A stretch of 9,996 nt of DNA, from assembly GCA_021735725.1 (NCBI GenBank), contig JAIPGS010000029.1, positions 1-9,996 on the forward strand, given 5' to 3'. Positions within the stretch are counted from its first letter, which is position 1. Each line of letters starts with the position of its first letter. This DNA comes from Candidatus Babeliales bacterium. Its GTDB lineage: Bacteria; Babelota; Babeliae; Babelales; CAIQNR01. The notes beneath the pieces were generated by a model. It worked only from the letters and a program-made list of their open reading frames with translations, searched no databases and was not told where the DNA came from. The position numbers and the translations under genes were made by a program. This document shows positions 7,042 through 9,996 of this stretch, one piece after another.

Positions 7042-7521
7042 ATGAAAATAAATATTATGCTGCCTCTTATGGTCATAGTTGCAGGTGGGTGCGGATTCTA
7101 TTATTATACTACATGTAAAACTGAAATTACTCATAAACAACTTCATGTTGCAAAGGACACTTCTATGAAATCAACTGAATCAGGTATTTTATATGAAATT
7201 TTAACAGAATCTCCTGAAGGCGCAGTCAAACCACAACCGGGACAGACAGTAACTGTTCATTATACAGGATGGATTAATGAAAATGGCCAACCGGGACAAA
7301 AATTTGATTCTTCTGTTGACCGTGGCGATAAATTTCAATTTATGGTTGGGATTGGCCAAGTTATTCGTGGATGGGACGAATCTGTTCTTGACATGAAAGT
7401 TGGCGAAAAACGCCGCGTTATTATTCCATCTGAACTTGCATACGGTTCACGTGGAGCAGGAACAGTAATTGCTCCTCATTCAGATTTAATGTTTGACATC
7501 GAACTGTTTGAAGCTCAATAA
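7042..7521 (+). CDS. FKBP-type peptidyl-prolyl cis-trans isomerase, probable lipoprotein
   Basis: The protein has 159 residues. It speeds cis-trans isomerisation of Xaa-Pro bonds during folding. A complete FKBP domain spans about 48-159. The pocket residues known from FKBP12 are all present: Tyr74 (VHYTGW), Phe88-Asp89 (KFDSS), Phe98, Val107-Ile108 and Trp111 (VIRGWDE), Tyr134 (AYGSRGAG) and Phe151 (LMFDIEL). The enzyme should therefore be active and FK506-binding. Residues 1-17 hold a short basic start, a hydrophobic core and VAGGC, a permissible lipobox with Cys17 as the lipidated residue. The protein would then sit on an envelope membrane with the FKBP domain outside the cytoplasm; a plain membrane anchor is the alternative. 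AGGA at 7030-7033 lies 8 bases before the ATG. It resembles the single-domain Mip/FklB group but lacks the long dimerising helix of Legionella Mip. A strong terminator follows, so it is a single-gene unit divergent from the M48 gene. Confidence 0.95.
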   Translation: MKINIMLPLMVIVAGGCGFYYYTTCKTEITHKQLHVAKDTSMKSTESGILYEILTESPEGAVKPQPGQTVTVHYTGWINENGQPGQKFDSSVDRGDKFQFMVGIGQVIRGWDESVLDMKVGEKRRVIIPSELAYGSRGAGTVIAPHSDLMFDIELFEAQ

Positions 7522-7542
7522 TCTAAATAATAGAGTTTTCAT

Positions 7543-7579
7543 AAAAAAAGAAGTAATATTTAAATTACTTCTTTTTTTT
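7543..7579 (+). terminator. Rho-independent terminator of the FKBP gene (symmetrical)
   Basis: GAAGTAAT (7550-7557) and ATTACTTC (7564-7571) pair around ATTTAA, extended by seven A opposite a run of eight T, giving a 15-bp perfect stem. It is 21 bases past the FKBP stop codon. The A-run on one side and the T-run on the other make it able to act in both directions. Confidence 0.88.
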
Positions 7580-7611
7580 AGTGTATTTCTTTTAACTAAA
7601 ATGATTTATCA

Positions 7612-8115
7612 ATGTTTAAATATGTCATGCTCTTTGCCGTAATTTTTAATACTTTTCCATTACATGCGACTCTCACATATAAACTTGGAACAGTACAAAA
7701 TAACACAAAAATACCATTAACTTTATACGGCCATGGAAAATCTTTTAAAATACAACCTTCTCAAACAATTAATTTAAATGACAAACTTTATGTCCATAAA
7801 TATGGTAATAATTATTTTATAGAGTTTGGTAAACGCTCCCTAGGTAAAGAAAGACCAGACGTGCTTGCTCTTTCTTCACTGGTTCCTTCATGTATGGCAA
7901 AAAATCTTTTTGGGTATAATGACAATAACCAAGATACTCGTTTTTTATTTGAACTTCATAATTGTAAAAAAAGTACAACTGATTTTAAACAAATAATTAT
8001 AAGAAAATGGAATTATCATACTCGTCCTGTTTTTAATTTTATAATTCATTCACACAAAAAAAACGAATTCACACTAGAAGTGTCATTGGCTAAAAAAAAA
8101 TTCACAACTGTTTAA
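7612..8115 (+). CDS. Small secreted basic protein of unknown function
   Basis: The protein has 167 residues. Residues 1-19 are a signal peptide: Lys3, a hydrophobic core (VMLFAVIF) and a likely cut after PLHA. The mature part is rich in Lys, Asn and aromatic residues. It alternates hydrophobic and polar positions (KIPLTLYGHGKSFKIQP, NYFIEFGK, FKQIIIRKW, FTLEVSLAKKK), suggesting mainly beta strands. Only two cysteines remain after the signal (SCMAK and LHNCKK), which could pair. I recognise no family or catalytic motif. There is no clear Shine-Dalgarno site before the ATG at 7612. A TAAAAT box at 7597-7602 would place a transcript start almost at the ATG, so a very short leader is possible. 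An ATG at 7601 is in another frame and stops after 13 codons. The gene ends 5 bases before the stop codon of the convergent gene, with no terminator between. Coding is likely from length and the signal peptide. Confidence 0.7.
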   Translation: MFKYVMLFAVIFNTFPLHATLTYKLGTVQNNTKIPLTLYGHGKSFKIQPSQTINLNDKLYVHKYGNNYFIEFGKRSLGKERPDVLALSSLVPSCMAKNLFGYNDNNQDTRFLFELHNCKKSTTDFKQIIIRKWNYHTRPVFNFIIHSHKKNEFTLEVSLAKKKFTTV

Positions 8116-8120
8116 ATCAA

Positions 8121-8915
8121 TTATTCTTCAAATGGTTTATTATTTGCATATGTAGCAATTCGTTTCATCCATCCTGACAAATACTTTGTACGATTATATT
8201 CAGGAGACGAATTTTGTACTAATTGGGCAAGTATGACTGCTGCAGAAGCTACAAACGCCTTTGGAGCATTTTCAGGAGTTACTTCTTGCATATTCTGAAG
8301 CACCTGTAACAATCCCCATCTTTGCCCTTTACTTTCTTCTTTTGGATTAAGACCATCACCTTTAAAATTACAATAATCAACTAAAGCATAGTTTCCCAGC
8401 GGCGTTGCCTGCAAATAGCTGCAATGAGTTTTTACTTTTTCTTTTTCTTCTTCTGGAGTTGCTTCAATAATTTCAGGAAGTTTTTTATTAAAACGATCAA
8501 CAATGTATTCCGCCTGTAAAGCCATTGTTGCTACAAGTAATACTTGTAATTCCCCAACTCTTTTTGTATCTGCCAAAAATTCGTCCCTCGTTTTCCAAGG
8601 AGCTCCTTTTTCTCGTTCAGTTTCATTCAACCATTCAGGAAAATTAATCCCACGACTTTCTAAATATGTGCATAATGCTGGAAATTGTTCTGTACATTTT
8701 TTTTCTGCGCCCGCTGGATACCAAATAGCATGCCCAATCCCAAAAGATGAATGATCCGATCCTTGCCCCCAGAAAGTAAGATATTCTTTTTTTCCACCGA
8801 TTGTATTTTCATAAATCATCTGCCCAATTTTATCCATCTTTTTTTCTGCACTCACTAAAGATCCACCAAAAACTAAAGATCCTATAAAAATTGAAAAAAG
8901 AAAAGAAGTTTTCAT
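8121..8915 (-). CDS. Secreted conserved protein with a lysozyme-like GIGH segment
   Basis: The protein has 264 residues. AAAGGGA just before the ATG at 8915 supports the start. Residues 1-23 form a clean signal peptide ending VSA, cut before EKK. From memory, the mature protein resembles a family of conserved secreted proteins from Gram-negative bacteria without assigned function. Its blocks are: MIYENTIGGKKEYLTFWGQG (33-52), HSSFGIGHAIWYPAG (55-69), PWKTRDEF (106-113), LGNYALVDYCNFKGDGLNP (173-191) and QRWGLLQVLQNM (198-209). The first two blocks recall the active-site region of T4-type lysozymes, where a catalytic Glu is followed by Asp and then a TIGIGH turn. Here Glu36 or Glu44, Asp54 and GIGH at 59-62 could play those roles. 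This is inference; overall similarity to lysozymes is not evident. Four cysteines in the mature part (74, 82, 165, 182) could form disulfides outside the cytoplasm. Cell-wall cleavage is the leading guess. Confidence 0.8.
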   Translation of the reverse strand: MKTSFLFSIFIGSLVFGGSLVSAEKKMDKIGQMIYENTIGGKKEYLTFWGQGSDHSSFGIGHAIWYPAGAEKKCTEQFPALCTYLESRGINFPEWLNETEREKGAPWKTRDEFLADTKRVGELQVLLVATMALQAEYIVDRFNKKLPEIIEATPEEEKEKVKTHCSYLQATPLGNYALVDYCNFKGDGLNPKEESKGQRWGLLQVLQNMQEVTPENAPKAFVASAAVILAQLVQNSSPEYNRTKYLSGWMKRIATYANNKPFEE

Positions 8916-8958
8916 AATGATTCCCTTTACGTATAAAACCGACCAAACAGCATTTTTA

Positions 8959-8994
8959 TGATACTCATATAATTATTATAAAATAATAGTATCA
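8959..8994. repeat. Inverted repeat TGATACT...AGTATCA upstream of the secreted GIGH protein gene
   Basis: Perfect 7-base arms TGATACT (8959-8965) and AGTATCA (8988-8994) flank 22 AT-rich bases. ATTATT and AATAAT inside the interval extend the pairing with a bulge. A minus-strand TATAAT (8975-8980) lies within the interval, about 60 bases before the ATG at 8915. This could be an operator around a -10 box, but chance is possible in such AT-rich DNA. Confidence 0.4.
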
Positions 8995-9005
8995 CTTAAA
9001 GTAAA

Positions 9006-9020
9006 AAAGGGAACTTTTAA
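9006..9020 (+). repeat. 15-base repeat AAAGGGAACTTTTAA, copy 1
   Basis: This stretch is identical to 9808-9822. It lies 13 bases past the stop codon of the Nudix gene, whereas copy 2 lies upstream of the gene and forms half of a terminator hairpin. Here the second hairpin arm (GTTCCC) is missing, so this may be a decayed terminator. Confidence 0.45.
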
Positions 9021-9033
9021 AAATTTTTTTATA

Positions 9034-9618
9034 TTATTTATTATTTTTCATGTAAAGAGAAGCTTTTTTTCTTAATTGTTCAATATACTCATCTTCATTT
9101 TCACTTTCACATGAAACCCATTTATATTCTGAATGATCTTGATCTAAAAAAAGAGTATTTTTACTTTCTATAAAAGCAAGTACCCCAACAGTAGGTGTGT
9201 GGGTAGAACAATTCCACTCTGACTTTGTAAATGTTAATGAATAAATTCCAAGTAATGTAACAGGAATAACATCTATACCAGCTTCTTCTTTACATTTACG
9301 TTTTGCTGTATCAAAAAAAGATTCACCTTTATAAACCCTGCCTCCAAGTACCCAAAAAAGATTTTTTGCAGGCTCATTTTTTCTGTATATTAAAAGATAA
9401 CTATGTGTCTCTTTATCTACTACTAAAATGTCTACACAAAGCACAGGTAACCTGTTGACAATTTGTGCATAAAATTCATTTTCAATTTTTTTAGAATCGA
9501 TAGGCAAAGGAGCATCATATACAAAATAACTATCCTGCTTACCCCCTGTTAAAACAAGACGAGAAGTCCCCACAAGAGAAAGATTTACGCAATAAAACGC
9601 AAGTAAAATATACTTCAT
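9034..9618 (-). CDS. Nudix hydrolase resembling GDP-mannose mannosyl hydrolase, with signal sequence
   Basis: The protein has 194 residues. The Nudix box is at 93-115 (G93, Glu99, Arg107, Glu111-Glu112, Gly114), but the usual RE pair is Arg-Lys (107-108). The same Glu is also absent in GDP-mannose mannosyl hydrolase (Gmm), and other Gmm marks fit. Asp63 (CVDILVV), Arg79 and NEPAKNLFWVLGGRV (Arg94) align with Gmm Asp22, Arg37 and Arg52. DQDHSEYKW (His162) aligns with its DEQHDDYRW, where His124 is the general base. The metal-binding Gln before that His is Asp161 here. Such enzymes release the sugar from GDP-hexoses. About 50 extra residues precede the domain and begin MKYILLAFYCVNLSLVG, a likely signal peptide or anchor. 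AAGGA 7 bases before the ATG at 9618 supports this start. Export would be unusual, since GDP-sugars are cytoplasmic. Substrate remains uncertain; another nucleoside-diphosphate substrate is possible. Confidence 0.82.
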   Translation of the reverse strand: MKYILLAFYCVNLSLVGTSRLVLTGGKQDSYFVYDAPLPIDSKKIENEFYAQIVNRLPVLCVDILVVDKETHSYLLIYRKNEPAKNLFWVLGGRVYKGESFFDTAKRKCKEEAGIDVIPVTLLGIYSLTFTKSEWNCSTHTPTVGVLAFIESKNTLFLDQDHSEYKWVSCESENEDEYIEQLRKKASLYMKNNK

Positions 9619-9807
9619 AATTTTTTCCTTTTTTTTTATAAAATTAATTAACCTCGTTTTTTATAATGCTGCAGTTATTTTTATTTACTCAACAAAGATA
9701 CTCTTCTTATCAAAAATAATTAAAGAAAATTACAACAATACTTTTTCAAAGTTCACTACTCAGAACAGTATGAAGAAATTAATATGTTACAAATGACTAC
9801 AAAAATT

Positions 9808-9822
9808 AAAGGGAACTTTTAA
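9808..9822 (+). repeat. 15-base repeat AAAGGGAACTTTTAA, copy 2
   Basis: Identical to 9006-9020. The two copies bracket the Nudix gene in direct orientation, about 800 bases apart. This copy contributes the left arm of a complete terminator. Confidence 0.45.
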
Positions 9823-9836
9823 TGGTTCCCTTTTTT
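9808..9836 (+). terminator. Rho-independent terminator hairpin in the gap
   Basis: GGGAAC (9811-9816) and GTTCCC (9825-9830) pair around TTTTAATG, extended by AAA against TTT, with six T following on the plus strand. The plus orientation is therefore the stronger one. On the minus strand only three T follow, but it could also stop transcription leaving the insertion sequence. The left arm lies within copy 2 of the 15-base repeat. Confidence 0.72.
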
Positions 9837-9858
9837 ATTACTTATTTTTTTAAAATTT

Positions 9859-9882
9859 CGCCTTTTCAATTCCGAAGTGCAA
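9859..9882 (-). repeat. Candidate right terminal inverted repeat of the IS30-family element
   Basis: The minus-strand sequence here starts TTGCACTTCGGAATTGAA and ends GGCG, 4 bases past the transposase stop codon. Many IS30-family elements carry an end of this style (TTGCACTT followed by an ATTGAA-like block) directly after the transposase gene. The matching left end is outside the window, so the exact boundary and the target duplication cannot be checked. Confidence 0.4.
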
Positions 9883-9886
9883 TAAA

Positions 9887-9996
9887 TCATAAATGAAATC
9901 TAGCCTTCATTAATGTCTCCAGAGGTGTTTTAAAATTTAATATTTTTCGAGGTCTGGAATTTAATAAATCTTCTACTCTTTGGACCTCACGTGCAG
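9887..9996 (-). CDS. IS30-family transposase, C-terminal fragment running off the window
   Basis: The minus strand is open from the window edge to a TGA at 9887-9889 and gives 35 codons. They read AREVQRVEDLLNSRPRK, then ILNFKTPLETLMKARFHL. The RPRK-x-L-x-(F/Y)-K-TP-x-E pattern is the standard C-terminal end of IS30-family DDE transposases, just after the last catalytic Glu. The start and the helix-turn-helix and catalytic domains lie beyond base 9996. Whether the gene is intact therefore cannot be judged. Nothing in the visible part is broken, and a candidate terminal inverted repeat follows directly, so this is the 3' side of the element. It marks a mobile element next to the Nudix gene. 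Confidence 0.85.
   Translation of the reverse strand, partial: AREVQRVEDLLNSRPRKILNFKTPLETLMKARFHL

Larger units (their letters stand above)
9619..9886. other. Gene-poor gap between the Nudix gene and the transposase end
   Basis: No credible open frame is present on either strand. The gap contains the Nudix gene's Shine-Dalgarno site, a plus-strand TATAAT at 9662-9667, a complete hairpin terminator (9808-9836) with no plus-strand gene before it, and the candidate insertion-sequence end at 9859-9882. A weak minus-strand promoter for the Nudix gene (TTGAGT, 18 bases, CATTAT) can be drawn but is not convincing. Confidence 0.5.

Noticed and set aside
2560..7571. Shared AAGAAGTAAT in the prfA and FKBP terminators.
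   Set aside because: Short AT-rich terminator arms often look alike; ten bases are not enough to call a repeat family.
8503..8754. An 83-codon plus-strand frame opposite the secreted GIGH gene.
   Set aside because: It lies wholly antisense to a better supported gene, with no start signal.
1..9996. CRISPR array, tRNA, rRNA, riboswitch, toxin-antitoxin pair or prophage genes.
   Set aside because: No regularly spaced repeats, cloverleaf-like or conserved RNA sequence, or matching small gene pairs were seen on reading both strands.

Overview
The window is AT-rich bacterial DNA with purine-rich Shine-Dalgarno sites (AAAGGA/AAGGAGG type), single short operons, and many genes encoding proteins with N-terminal export signals. 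Housekeeping genes (rpmE, prfA) sit among small secreted proteins of unknown function, a nucleoside importer and an IS30-type transposase end. This fits a host-associated bacterium with a modest genome, for example a protist-associated lineage such as Candidatus Dependentiae. That placement is an inference from style and content; no rRNA or other taxonomic marker is present.

Layout. Bases 1-506 (+): 3' part of a membrane-anchored helical protein. 591-1109 (+): small secreted protein with 19 cysteines. 1186-2442 (-): NupC-type concentrative nucleoside transporter, ending in a strong GC-rich terminator. 2587-3896 (-): rpmE-prfA operon (ribosomal protein bL31, peptide release factor 1) with a promoter and a terminator. 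3994-5721 (-): CPA2-type cation/proton antiporter. 5844-6869 (-): exported M48-like zinc metallopeptidase, divergent from 7042-7521 (+), an FKBP-type peptidyl-prolyl isomerase with a lipobox. 7612-8115 (+): small secreted basic protein of unknown function, convergent with 8121-8915 (-), a secreted protein whose N-terminal region resembles the active-site region of T4-type lysozymes. 9034-9618 (-): Nudix hydrolase resembling GDP-mannose mannosyl hydrolase, but with an apparent signal sequence. 9887-9996 (-): C-terminus of an IS30-family transposase running off the window, with a candidate terminal inverted repeat just beyond it.

Together the genes suggest a cell that imports host metabolites (nucleosides), controls ions, and exports folding, proteolytic, wall-active or nucleotide-sugar-active proteins to its envelope or surroundings. 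No CRISPR array, toxin-antitoxin pair, phage module, tRNA or rRNA was seen. I found no convincing multi-gene novel system. The most unusual items are the cysteine-pair protein, the lysozyme-like secreted protein and the exported Nudix enzyme. Several starts were moved downstream to an ATG with a properly spaced Shine-Dalgarno site (nupC, prfA, M48 gene).
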